A DNA stretch of 64,000 nt, taken from contig NZ_JACJTD010000027.1 in NCBI RefSeq assembly GCF_014698505.1, positions 1 to 64,000 on the forward strand, written 5' to 3'. The translations under genes and the position numbers were made by a program. This DNA is from Nostoc foliaceum FACHB-393. Its GTDB lineage: Bacteria; Cyanobacteriota; Cyanobacteriia; Cyanobacteriales; Nostocaceae. The notes beneath the pieces were generated by a model. It had not been told where the DNA came from and did no database searches. It saw only the letters and a list, made by a program, of their open reading frames with translations. Positions 8,832-16,921 of this stretch are shown here, in pieces (position 1 is the first letter of the stretch; each line of letters opens with the position of its first letter).

Positions 8832-8995
8832 CTGTAAGGGTTAGGAGTTAAAAGTTAGGAGTTAAAAGTTATAACAGTTAAAAGCTAAGAACTTTCATCA
8901 GTACACTCCTTCTAATATCTAACTCATCACTCCTAACTCCTAACTCCTCACCCCTCACTCTGAAAAACCTATAACTCGTACCTATAACCCCTACG

Positions 8996-9976
8996 ATGGC
9001 AACTACCGAGCGTAAACCGCTATTGTTAGATTTTGAAAAACCCCTAGCAGAACTCGCAACCCGAATTGATCAAATTCGGCAACTTGCAGAAGAGAATGGC
9101 GTCGATGTTTCTGGTCAAATTCGTCAACTAGAAGCACGCGCTATGCAACTGCGTGAGGAAATTTTCAGTAGTCTATCCCCGTCTCAGCGACTGCAAGTCG
9201 CTCGTCATCCGCGTCGCCCCAGTACTCTCGATTACATTCAGGCTATTAGTGATGAATGGATGGAATTGCATGGCGATCGCTGTGGTGGTGACGATCCGGC
9301 TTTAGTTGGTGGTGTCGGTCGTCTGAGTGGGCAACCCGTGGTGATGTTGGGTCATCAAAAAGGCCGTGATACCAAAGACAATATTGCCCGTAACTTTGGA
9401 ATGCCCTACCCTGGCGGTTACCGCAAAGCGATGCGGTTGATGGAACACGCCAACAAGTTTAGTATGCCGATACTAACTTTTATCGATACGCCAGGAGCTT
9501 GGTCTGGCGTAGAAGCAGAACATCAAGGTCAAGGAGAAGCGATCGCCTACAACTTGCGCGAAATGTTCTGCTTAGATGTGCCAATTATCTGCACAGTCAT
9601 TGGTGAAGGTGGTTCCGGTGGGGCACTTGGTATTGGCGTAGGCGATCGCCTACTCATGTTTGAACACTCAGTTTATACAGTCGCTACCCCCGAAGCCTGC
9701 GCCGCCATTTTGTGGAAAGATGCTGGCAAAGCTCCCCAAGCCGCTGTTGCTCTGAAAATTATTTCCCACGATTTGAAAAAGTTGGGAATTATCGACCAAA
9801 TACTACCTGAACCCACTGGTGGTGCTCATTCCGATCCTTTAAAAGCTGCTACCACTCTCAAGCAAGTCCTGCTAGAAAATTTGGACGAACTCAATCGTTT
9901 AACAGCTCCAGAACGCCGTCAACTGCGCTATGAAAAATTCCGCAAAATTGGTGTTTTTACAGAAGTTGCCCACTAA
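8996..9976 (+). CDS. accA: Acetyl-CoA carboxylase carboxyltransferase subunit alpha
   Basis: A 326-residue protein with the expected AccA features: an N-terminal helical region, then the crotonase-like carboxyltransferase domain with GGVGRLSGQPVVMLGHQKGR (about 102-121) and GEGGSGGALGIGVGDR (about 203-218). With AccD it moves the carboxyl group from biotin to acetyl-CoA, giving malonyl-CoA for fatty acid synthesis. It follows aar by 164 bp that holds aactcc heptamer repeats. Its position beside ado and aar links substrate supply with alkane production. Confidence 0.96.
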   Translation: MATTERKPLLLDFEKPLAELATRIDQIRQLAEENGVDVSGQIRQLEARAMQLREEIFSSLSPSQRLQVARHPRRPSTLDYIQAISDEWMELHGDRCGGDDPALVGGVGRLSGQPVVMLGHQKGRDTKDNIARNFGMPYPGGYRKAMRLMEHANKFSMPILTFIDTPGAWSGVEAEHQGQGEAIAYNLREMFCLDVPIICTVIGEGGSGGALGIGVGDRLLMFEHSVYTVATPEACAAILWKDAGKAPQAAVALKIISHDLKKLGIIDQILPEPTGGAHSDPLKAATTLKQVLLENLDELNRLTAPERRQLRYEKFRKIGVFTEVAH

Positions 9977-9992
9977 CAGCACTACATAATGA

Positions 9993-10112
9993 TTGATTAG
10001 CCGAGCAGCAATGCTATAATTGCCTATGTGCTTAAAGATTTTTAACAATCTAGCCATAGGCATTTGCATGTTTGAGAAATCTACTCAATTTGATTGAGTG
10101 GGTTTTGTGTTA
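9993..10112 (+). ncRNA. Possible small RNA with promoter and terminator-like hairpin
   Basis: In the 350-bp gap after accA there is a sigma70-like promoter: TTGATT at 9993-9998, a 16-bp spacer, and TATAAT at 10015-10020. Then follows an inverted repeat TGCCTATG (10021-10028)/CATAGGCA (10055-10062), and further on the hairpin CTACTCAAT-TT-GATTGAGTGG followed by GTTTTG (about 10081-10108). A transcript of about 80 nt would fit. One weakness is that the first stem arm begins right after the -10 box, so part of it would lie before the transcription start. The rest of the gap up to 10330 shows nothing clear. Confidence 0.35.
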
Positions 10113-10330
10113 TTAGGTAATCTAATTTGAGTGTACGGCGTGGTTTTCCAGGCGATGATTTGTTGTCTTCACTGGTAAAACCTACAATATGCCAACTATT
10201 GCACTGCATTATAGCAGTTGCTTAATGGAAATCATCAGATTTTTAGATTCCTTTAATATATCCAAACCGAGAAATGTAAATAATTGGGTGGTAATAGGCT
10301 TTGGGAACTGCCAAAAAATTGGGAGACACC

Positions 10331-11056
10331 ATGAGTGTTGAGCAAAAACGACGCGCCCTGATTACTGGGGCAAGTAGTGGAATTGGGAAAGCAACGGCTT
10401 TAGCCTTTGCGAAAGCGGGAATAGATGTCGCCTTAGTCAGCCGTTCTTTGGATAAGTTGGAGGCGGTAAGAGAAGCAGTCGAGCATACTGGGGTGGAAGC
10501 GAAAGCTTACGCTGTAGATTTAGCGCGGATATCTGAAGTAAAAGAAAAGATCCAAGCGATCACTCTTGACTTTGGTGATATAGACATTCTGGTAAACAAT
10601 GCGGGCCTTGCCTATACAGCTACTTTGAGTGAAACTCCTCTAGAGGACTGGCAGCAGGTAATTGACTTAAATCTCACCAGTGTGTTTCAGTGCATTGTGG
10701 GGATTTTACCCTCAATGCGCGATCAGGGTACAGGCACAATTATCAACGTCGCCTCAATTGCCGCCAAGCAGCCCTTTCCCGGTTGGGGAGCATACAGCGT
10801 TAGCAAAGCTGGTTTGATTGCCCTCTCTCAAACCCTGGCACAAGAAGAACGCACCCACGGCATTCGTGTTACAGCTATTTGTCCTGGCGCAGTCAATACC
10901 GAACTTTGGGACACAGAAACAGTCCATGCCGACTTAGACCGTTCCAAAATGTTAACGCCAGAAATTGTGGCTCAGTCAATTCTCCACACAGTTCTGTTAC
11001 CACAACAGGCAGTTATTGATGAATTGACACTGATGCCCAGCGCTGGTGCACTCTAA
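10331..11056 (+). CDS. Short-chain dehydrogenase/reductase (3-oxoacyl-ACP reductase-like)
   Basis: A classical SDR of 241 residues. I chose the ATG at 10331, which has gggaga 4 bp upstream, over an upstream TTG at 10301. The cofactor motif ITGASSGIGKATA lies near residues 11-23. NNAG follows near 91-94, and the catalytic Ser-Tyr-Lys set is visible as NVASIAA, then YSVSKAG near 151-157. It should reduce or oxidise a carbonyl/alcohol with NAD(P)(H). The substrate cannot be told from sequence; the TGxxxGIG and YxxxK spacing fits FabG-like and sepiapterin-like enzymes. Its neighbour folE (pterin synthesis) makes a pteridine reductase role possible, but that is a guess. Confidence 0.85.
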   Translation: MSVEQKRRALITGASSGIGKATALAFAKAGIDVALVSRSLDKLEAVREAVEHTGVEAKAYAVDLARISEVKEKIQAITLDFGDIDILVNNAGLAYTATLSETPLEDWQQVIDLNLTSVFQCIVGILPSMRDQGTGTIINVASIAAKQPFPGWGAYSVSKAGLIALSQTLAQEERTHGIRVTAICPGAVNTELWDTETVHADLDRSKMLTPEIVAQSILHTVLLPQQAVIDELTLMPSAGAL

Positions 11057-11085
11057 TTGCGAAGTTAGAAGTTAGGAGTTAGGAG

Positions 11086-11138
11086 TTAGAATTTTTAACT
11101 CATAACTCATAACTCATAACTCATAACTCATAACTAAA
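11086..11138. repeat. Heptamer tandem repeat (aactcat)n
   Basis: Six near-perfect copies of the 7-mer aactcat lie just before folE. Related heptamer tracts (taactcc, gttagga, aactccc) occur at about 7725-7760, 8835-8950, 11058-11080, 11910-11950, 16798-16920, 19430-19480 and 22745-22830. A gacaaat/gtccttt variety lies at 21838-21926. They are the short tandemly repeated sequences typical of heterocystous cyanobacteria and often form complementary arms around gene ends. Confidence 0.8.
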
Positions 11139-11163
11139 TTAAAACCATAACCAAGACTGAATC

Positions 11164-11871
11164 ATGACTATCGCTAGTTCCAACGGTTCCAATTTCTCTC
11201 AATCACCTCTGATTCCTGATTTGGCAGAAGCCATAACTCCTAGACCCGATCGCAATACTCATAACGGGCGACAAGCGGATGTGTTCCCGCCAAAAGAGGA
11301 ACAGCTGGAGGACATGAAGGATGCCGTGCGGACACTAATATTGGGCGTTGGCGAAGACCCCGAACGCGAAGGACTCCTCAAAACACCCAAGCGAGTGGCC
11401 GAGGCAATGCGGTTTCTTACCAGTGGCTACAACCAATCCCTTGAAGAACTTGTTAACGATGCCATCTTTGATGAAGGGCATAGCGAGATGGTACTAGTTA
11501 GAGATATTAATTTCTTTAGCCTGTGCGAACACCATATGCTGCCATTTATGGGTAGAGCACACGTTGCTTATATCCCCAACCAAAAAGTTGTGGGACTGAG
11601 TAAACTCGCCCGCATTGTTGAGATGTATTCCCGTCGCTTGCAAGTGCAGGAGAGGTTAACCCGCCAAATTGCCGAAGCAATCCAGACCATTCTAGAACCT
11701 CAAGGTGTCGCCGTTGTCATGGAAGCTAGCCATATGTGTATGGTGATGCGGGGGGTTCAAAAACCAGGCTCTTGGACTGTCACTAGCGCAATGGTTGGTG
11801 CGTTCCAAGAGGAGCACAAAACCCGCGAAGAATTTTTTAACTTGATTCGCCACCAACCAGCGTTCTTTTAA
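11164..11871 (+). CDS. folE: GTP cyclohydrolase I
   Basis: A 235-residue enzyme that converts GTP to 7,8-dihydroneopterin triphosphate, the first step of folate and pterin synthesis. The zinc and active-site motifs are intact: SLCEHHMLPFMGRAHVAYIP (about 119-138), VGLSKLARIVEMYSRRLQVQ (about 143-162), and EASHMCMVMRGVQKPGSWT (about 188-206). The first 45-50 residues are a low-conservation extension. It stands alone between SDR and trpF, flanked by heptamer repeats. Confidence 0.96.
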   Translation: MTIASSNGSNFSQSPLIPDLAEAITPRPDRNTHNGRQADVFPPKEEQLEDMKDAVRTLILGVGEDPEREGLLKTPKRVAEAMRFLTSGYNQSLEELVNDAIFDEGHSEMVLVRDINFFSLCEHHMLPFMGRAHVAYIPNQKVVGLSKLARIVEMYSRRLQVQERLTRQIAEAIQTILEPQGVAVVMEASHMCMVMRGVQKPGSWTVTSAMVGAFQEEHKTREEFFNLIRHQPAFF

Positions 11872-11881
11872 GTGCTGAGTT

Positions 11882-11911
11882 AGGAGACGCGATTAATCGC
11901 GTCTGTACAGT
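11882..11911. repeat. Dispersed palindrome (gagacgcgattaatcgcgtc)
   Basis: A near-perfect palindrome, gacgcgattaatcgcgtc, is followed by tgtacag after folE. The same unit recurs at 16742-16768 after der, with a shortened copy at about 16773-16798. These are small mobile or REP-like intergenic palindromes that place a hairpin after stop codons. Confidence 0.6.
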
Positions 11912-11945
11912 TAGGAGTTAGGAGTTAATTCACAACTTATCACTC

Positions 11946-12590
11946 CTAACTTCTAGATAAATCAATGTTTTTTAGGCTCTGAAATAGAAGTGCTACTTTA
12001 TCTAAATCCTTATCTCCAGGTGCGCGTTCCACACCACTAGATAAATCAACACCGCTGGGATTAACCTGACTCAGGGCTTCAACAATATTATCTGCTGTTA
12101 GTCCCCCAGCTAGAAACCAAGGGCAATTGGGGCTAAATTGCTCTAGCATTGTCCAATCTAAGGTTTTGCCTGTACCACCAAGTTGTTCGGGATGGTAGGC
12201 ATCAAGTAGTAAAGTATCTACGTACTTTGTGTAATTAGCTGCTGTGTCAAGATGATCAAGACTCCGAATTCTCAGTGCTCTAATAATTTCGACATTGGGT
12301 AAAGCTTGACGTAACTGGTAGCAAAAATCTGGTAATTCATCTCCGTGTAACTGGACACCAGTCAACCCAGAATCAACAACTATCTTACTGATTTCAGGGA
12401 CACTAGCATTGGCAAAAACACCAATTGTGTCAATATTAGCCGGAAGTTCTGCCACTGCTGCCCGAATTTGGGATGTAGTCACATAGCGAGGTGAGGTTGG
12501 TACACAAATAAATCCTAGTGCCGTTGCGCCTAGAGAGGCGATCGCTGTAGACTGCTGTGGTTGGGTAATGCCGCAAATTTTAACGCGCAT
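11946..12590 (-). CDS. trpF: Phosphoribosylanthranilate isomerase
   Basis: A 214-residue TIM-barrel enzyme of tryptophan synthesis that isomerises phosphoribosylanthranilate. Family motifs: MRVKICGITQPQ at the N-terminus with the catalytic Cys at residue 6, GVQLHGDE near 78-85, LLLDAYHPEQLGGTGKTLDW near 126-145 with the catalytic Asp, WFLAGGLTADNI and GVDLSSGVERAPGDKD near the phosphate site. It is convergent with folE and transcribed away from psaK. As usual in cyanobacteria, it is not in a trp operon. Confidence 0.95.
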   Translation of the reverse strand: MRVKICGITQPQQSTAIASLGATALGFICVPTSPRYVTTSQIRAAVAELPANIDTIGVFANASVPEISKIVVDSGLTGVQLHGDELPDFCYQLRQALPNVEIIRALRIRSLDHLDTAANYTKYVDTLLLDAYHPEQLGGTGKTLDWTMLEQFSPNCPWFLAGGLTADNIVEALSQVNPSGVDLSSGVERAPGDKDLDKVALLFQSLKNIDLSRS

Positions 12591-12701
12591 GAAAATTTAA
12601 CAAATTTAAAATAATCATCAAAAAAGTCTCAACTATCCGAAAAACTTTTGTGCCTTGGTAATTTTATAATTTTGTAGGTCTACATTTTAGGAGACAAAAG
12701 C

Positions 12702-12956
12702 TTGATTTCATCTATTTTACTAGCAGCAGCTGCAACTGTTCCCGCAACACCTGCGTGGAATCCTACAGTAGGCATCATCATCAGCATCAGCAGCTTAGTA
12801 ATGGTTTTACTAAGTACTAGGATCGAAAAACCCCTAGTTGGCCCCAAGTTCCCCATCCTGCCGATTAGTATTCCAACATTCGTTGCAGCGATGGCTTTTG
12901 GTCATATTGTTGGTGTTGGCATCGTTTTAGGATTGACTAACATCGGTCGTCTGTAG
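12702..12956 (+). CDS. psaK: Photosystem I reaction centre subunit PsaK (first copy)
   Basis: An 84-residue two-helix thylakoid membrane protein at the edge of photosystem I. The start is TTG at 12702, supported by a strong ribosome-binding site (aggaga, about 10 bp upstream) and by the matching start MMSSILLAAQATVP of the second copy. The second helix region ends in AMAFGHIVGVGIVLGLTNIG, the PsaK/PsaG family signature. Both helices are seen near residues 22-42 and 55-80. A perfect 12-bp hairpin follows at once. Confidence 0.92.
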   Translation: MISSILLAAAATVPATPAWNPTVGIIISISSLVMVLLSTRIEKPLVGPKFPILPISIPTFVAAMAFGHIVGVGIVLGLTNIGRL

Positions 12957-12966
12957 TTTTGCAATG

Positions 12967-12996
12967 ATCGCGGCGTTGCTTGGAACGCCGCGATCA
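12967..12996 (+). terminator. Strong hairpin after psaK copy 1
   Basis: GATCGCGGCGTT and AACGCCGCGATC form a perfect 12-bp stem about 10 bp after the stop. There is no clear T-run after it, so it may stabilise the mRNA 3' end or attenuate read-through into the second psaK rather than act as a full intrinsic terminator. Confidence 0.55.
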
Positions 12997-13152
12997 ATAC
13001 AAAACTCCTAAAAACGATTTTGGTTCTTTCTCCAGCAAGACAACTCATAAGAATTAGCCATTCAGCCTCTGTGTAGTCACTCTAACTGAGGAGGGAGGTA
13101 TTAACCTTCCCGTTGAGAGACGATCCAACTACTTCATCAGCGGAGGATTTAT

Positions 13153-13197
13153 ATGGCTTTAGAGACGGGATTAATTCCTTCTGGAAGGCTTATCTAA
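13153..13197 (+). CDS. Possible 14-codon leader ORF upstream of psaK copy 2
   Basis: ATG at 13153 has a strong Shine-Dalgarno (ggagga, 5 bp before). The frame encodes MALETGLIPSGRLI and stops 26 bp before the ATG of the second psaK. Such a well-placed site could mark a translated leader that influences psaK expression, but chance is not excluded. No known attenuator was recognised. Confidence 0.3.
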   Translation: MALETGLIPSGRLI

Positions 13198-13223
13198 GTT
13201 AATTCATGTAGGAGAAAGAACCA

Positions 13224-13502
13224 ATGATGTCATCAATATTATTAGCAGCCCAAGCCACTGTACCCAACAGTGGAACCACATGGAACTTAACTGAAGCGGC
13301 TATTATTACTGGCGCTTGTATATTATGTCTTTTGATTATTCCTCGCACAATTCGCTATCCTCACGTTGGGCCTAAGATGCCTTTGCCTTTTCCGTCGCTG
13401 TTCAATAATCCCAGTGCCGCTACATTCCTCGCTGCAATGAGCGCCGGTCACCTGATTGGCACTGGTACCGTCTTAGGATTAACTAATCTCGGCATTATCT
13501 AA
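13224..13502 (+). CDS. psaK: Photosystem I reaction centre subunit PsaK (second copy)
   Basis: A 92-residue PsaK paralogue with two hydrophobic segments (about residues 20-40 and 66-90). It ends AAMSAGHLIGTGTVLGLTNLG, nearly the same signature as copy 1. A clear ribosome-binding site (aggagaa) precedes the ATG. In cyanobacteria with two psaK genes the second is known to be induced by high light and to take part in state changes. Whether that holds here cannot be told from sequence. The leader of about 240 bp between the copies suggests separate regulation. Confidence 0.92.
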   Translation: MMSSILLAAQATVPNSGTTWNLTEAAIITGACILCLLIIPRTIRYPHVGPKMPLPFPSLFNNPSAATFLAAMSAGHLIGTGTVLGLTNLGII

Positions 13503-13534
13503 ATTTTATTTTTTCCATCTGACACACTCAAGAG

Positions 13535-13625
13535 GCGGGGTAGGGGAGTAAGAAAGAAGCAAAGATCAAAGGAGAATTTTCCCCTCAGCAAGAGCAGCAC
13601 CCCGCCCCTTTGCCTCTTTTCAATG
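13535..13625 (+). terminator. Long imperfect GC hairpin after psaK copy 2
   Basis: gaggcggggt and accccgcccctttgcctc flank about 60 bp and end in cttttc, giving a long imperfect stem on the plus strand. It is a plausible terminator for the psaK pair. Confidence 0.4.
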
Positions 13626-13790
13626 ACCCACTCCAGAGTTTTGCTCACAGGCATTAATTGTCTATTCTAGAAATAAGAGCATTTCGTAACTCGACACTAT
13701 CGAATTGATGCTCAGAAATATATGTATAAGTATATACGCAAATATTGCGGTATAGGAACTACTGGCAATATCTAGTTTTAGGACAATGTA

Positions 13791-15035
13791 ATGCAAACAA
13801 ATTGGAAAATTGGGTCTTTATTTGGAATTCCCCTGTTTTTAGACCCGTTATGGTTTGTGATTTTAGGGTTGGCAACTCTCAACTTTGGGGTAGCTTATCA
13901 GGAATGGGGGCCTGTTATAGCTTGGAGTGCTGGAATAGTTATGGCACTGTTGCTGTTTGGTTCGGTGTTGCTACATGAGTTGGGTCATAGCTTGGTAGCC
14001 CGATCGCAAGGCATTAAAGTTAATTCGATTACCCTATTTATGTTTGGCGGGATTGCTGCTATTGAAGAAGAGTCTAAAACTCCTTTCAAAGCCTTTCAAG
14101 TAGCGATCGCCGGACCTTTGGTGAGTATCGGACTCTTTTTCCTGCTTCGGTTGGGAGCTACCGTGATACCTGATACCAGTCCTCTCGGTGTTATGGTTGG
14201 AGATTTGGCCAGAATTAACTTGGTGGTAGCTCTATTTAACATGATTCCCGGCTTACCTCTAGATGGAGGGCAAGTGTTAAAATCAGCACTATGGCAAATA
14301 ACAGGTAATCGTTTTCAAGCCGTACACTGGGCTGCAAAAGCTGGGCAAATATTGGGTTACAGTGCGATCGCCTTAGGATTTGTTGTAGATTTTGTGACAA
14401 AGGAATTAGTACTTGGTTTGTGGATTGCCCTGTTAGGTTGGTTTGCTGTCCGTAACGCCAACAGCTACGACAACGTAACAACATTGCAAGAAAGCTTGCT
14501 CAAGGTGGCGGCGGCCGATGCGATGACCCGTGATTTTCGAGTCATTGATGCTGACCAAACATTGCGATCCTTTGCCGATTTATACCTCTTAGAAAACTCT
14601 CCCTCACAAGTTTATTTTGCTGCTTCTGATGGACGTTACCGGGGTCTAGTTTCCATTGACGATTTTCGTTTAACCCAAAGGAGTGAATGGGAAACCCAAA
14701 CCTTACACAGCATTGTGCATCCGCTGACAGAAATACCCACTGTTACGGAAGCAACATCGATAGCTGAGGTAATTAACAAACTGGAAAATGAGCAGTTACC
14801 TCGAATTACCGTGCTTTCTCCTGCTGGTGCTGTAGCTGGTGTAATTGATCGGGGAGATATTGTACGGGCGTTGGCACAAAAGTTAAATTTGCGGATCACA
14901 GATGCTGAAATTAAACGGATCAAAGAAGAGGCTAGCTATCCGCCTGGGTTGCAACTGGGAGTAATAGCGAAGTCAATTACAGAAATCAAAGCAGAAAGCC
15001 CATCGGCTTTTAGCCTTGGGAGCGTCAAAAACTAA
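13791..15035 (+). CDS. Site-2 protease (M50) family membrane metalloprotease with two CBS domains
   Basis: A 414-residue inner- or thylakoid-membrane zinc protease. HELGH (in LLHELGHSLVARSQG, near 62-66) is the HExxH zinc motif. NMIPGLPLDGGQVL (near 147-160) gives the third-ligand Asp. Five to six hydrophobic segments span residues 12-220. After about residue 240 two CBS domains follow (ADAMTRDFRVIDADQTL; then HPLTEIPTVTEATS...VIDRGDIVRAL), which usually bind adenine nucleotides and may gate the protease. The family cleaves membrane-anchored substrates such as anti-sigma factors; the substrate here is unknown. A terminator hairpin follows. Confidence 0.9.
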   Translation: MQTNWKIGSLFGIPLFLDPLWFVILGLATLNFGVAYQEWGPVIAWSAGIVMALLLFGSVLLHELGHSLVARSQGIKVNSITLFMFGGIAAIEEESKTPFKAFQVAIAGPLVSIGLFFLLRLGATVIPDTSPLGVMVGDLARINLVVALFNMIPGLPLDGGQVLKSALWQITGNRFQAVHWAAKAGQILGYSAIALGFVVDFVTKELVLGLWIALLGWFAVRNANSYDNVTTLQESLLKVAAADAMTRDFRVIDADQTLRSFADLYLLENSPSQVYFAASDGRYRGLVSIDDFRLTQRSEWETQTLHSIVHPLTEIPTVTEATSIAEVINKLENEQLPRITVLSPAGAVAGVIDRGDIVRALAQKLNLRITDAEIKRIKEEASYPPGLQLGVIAKSITEIKAESPSAFSLGSVKN

Positions 15036-15128
15036 ACGTCATACCCTCGTCATAGTTTGGCAATAGATTCGTCAAAAGCTTGTGTGATATTGAATTTGGT
15101 ATTTGGTTACAAAATGCTTTTTTTGGGT

Positions 15129-15156
15129 AAAAGGTAGGATTTCCTACCTTTTTTAT
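15129..15156 (+). terminator. Intrinsic terminator after the M50 protease gene
   Basis: AAGGTAGGA (15131-15139), loop TT, TCCTACCTT (15142-15150), then TTTTTATTTTTT: a textbook plus-strand terminator. The rest of the gap to der holds a ccctctccgagtcggagaggg palindrome (about 15212-15233) of the dispersed type. Confidence 0.85.
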
Positions 15157-15371
15157 TTTTTAAAGTAAGGTGAGATCACCTCTCCCTCTCTTAAACTCAA
15201 CTTCAAGTCTTTCCCTCTCCGAGTCGGAGAGGGATAGTTTTACGTGGTAAAACCAGGGAGAGGTTTCTTTAACATCGCCTCATGATGATTGGGAAATTAT
15301 TAAAACTTCAAGTTTAAAGCGAGTAAAATGTAAGTACGTGATATACTACGTCTCTCACTTACCCTGGTTTT

Positions 15372-16742
15372 ATGGCACTGCCAATTGTTGCAATTATCGG
15401 ACGCCCAAATGTGGGCAAATCCACCCTGGTTAATCGACTCGCCGGGGAACAAACGGCGATTGTCCATGATGAACCGGGAGTGACACGCGATCGCACTTAC
15501 ATGCCAGCTTTCTGGAATGGCCGCGAATTTTTAGTGGTAGACACTGGTGGTTTAGTTTTTAATGATGATACCGAATTTTTACCACTGATTCGCCAACAAG
15601 CAATGACAGCCCTTGCAGAAGCATGTGCCGCTATTTTTGTAGTGGATGGTCAAACAGGCCCCACATCGGCAGACCAAGAAATTGCCGAATGGATGCGCCA
15701 ACAACCCGTACCTGTGCTACTAGCTGTAAATAAATGTGAATCTCCAGACCAAGGCTTAATGCAAGCCGCTGAGTTTTGGGAATTGGGATTGGGCGAACCT
15801 TACCCCATCTCCGCAATTCATGGCAGTGGTACAGGAGACTTACTCGACGAGTTAGTTAATCACATCCCTGCTGTTGAAGACATCCCAGAAACTAATGAAA
15901 TCAAAGTGGCAATTGTCGGCCGCCCGAATGTAGGCAAATCGAGCTTACTCAATGCTTTTGTTGGGGAAGAAAGGGCAATTGTCAGCCCAATTTCCGGCAC
16001 AACCCGCGATGCTATTGATACCGTCATCGAACGAGACGGACAAACCTACCGCTTGATTGACACCGCCGGTATTCGCAAAAAGAAACACATAGAATACGGC
16101 ACAGAATTCTTTAGTATTAACCGTGCTTTCAAAGCGATTCGCCGCGCTGACGTGGTTTTATTAGTAATAGATGCCGTAGATGGAGTCACTGAGCAAGACC
16201 AAAAATTAGCTGGGCGGATTATCGAAGAAGGTCGAGCTTGCATCATCGTCGTTAATAAGTGGGATGCTGTCGAAAAAGACTCTTACACAATCTACGACTA
16301 CGAAAAAACTCTGCAATCACGTTTACATTTTACCGAGTGGGCAGAAACAATTTTTGTAAGTGCCTTGTCAGGACAACGGGTAGAAAAGATTCTCGAATTA
16401 GTGAAAACTGCGGCTGAATCACACAAACGCCGTGTCAGTACATCAGTTATTAACGAAGTTTTAACAGATGCCGTCAGTTGGCATTCACCGCCAGCATCCC
16501 GTGGTGGGCGTCAGGGCAAAATTTATTATGGTACACAAGTAAGTAGCCAACCACCAACGATCGCACTATTTGTCAATGATTCCAAACGCTTCAACGACAA
16601 CTACCGCCGCTACATTGAACGCCAATTCCGGCAACAACTAGGATTTAAAGGTACGCCAATTATCTTACTGTGGCGGAGCAAAAAAGTCCGTGATGCTGAA
16701 AGTGGTAACGTTAATAGAGCAACTCGCGTCAAATTAAGTTAG
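15372..16742 (+). CDS. der: Ribosome-biogenesis GTPase Der (EngA)
   Basis: A 456-residue protein with two consecutive Era-like GTPase domains and a C-terminal KH-like domain, the Der hallmark. G1 motifs: GRPNVGKST near residue 10 and GRPNVGKSS near 182. G3: DTGG near 57 and DTAG near 230. G4: NKCE near 120 and NKWD near 296. It acts in 50S subunit assembly and is essential in most bacteria. The ATG start at 15372 fits the family. It is followed by repeat palindromes and then ecfT. Confidence 0.97.
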   Translation: MALPIVAIIGRPNVGKSTLVNRLAGEQTAIVHDEPGVTRDRTYMPAFWNGREFLVVDTGGLVFNDDTEFLPLIRQQAMTALAEACAAIFVVDGQTGPTSADQEIAEWMRQQPVPVLLAVNKCESPDQGLMQAAEFWELGLGEPYPISAIHGSGTGDLLDELVNHIPAVEDIPETNEIKVAIVGRPNVGKSSLLNAFVGEERAIVSPISGTTRDAIDTVIERDGQTYRLIDTAGIRKKKHIEYGTEFFSINRAFKAIRRADVVLLVIDAVDGVTEQDQKLAGRIIEEGRACIIVVNKWDAVEKDSYTIYDYEKTLQSRLHFTEWAETIFVSALSGQRVEKILELVKTAAESHKRRVSTSVINEVLTDAVSWHSPPASRGGRQGKIYYGTQVSSQPPTIALFVNDSKRFNDNYRRYIERQFRQQLGFKGTPIILLWRSKKVRDAESGNVNRATRVKLS

Positions 16743-16798
16743 GAGACGCGATGAATCGCGTCTGTACAAGAGAGATGCCATTAATTGCGTCTGTACAG
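16742..16798. repeat. Dispersed palindrome copies after der
   Basis: gacgcgatgaatcgcgtctgtaca followed by a decayed second copy (gatgccattaattgcgtctgtacag). This is the same family as the palindrome after folE. The first copy begins within a few bases of the der stop codon. Confidence 0.55.
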
Positions 16799-16921
16799 GA
16801 GTTATGAGTTAAAGCCAAAATTGTTAACTACAGAACCCTATCGACTTGAATTTGATAGCGGCACAAGGTAAAAGTTATGAGTTAAAGTCAAAACTCCTAA
16901 CTCCTCACTCTTAACTTTCAA

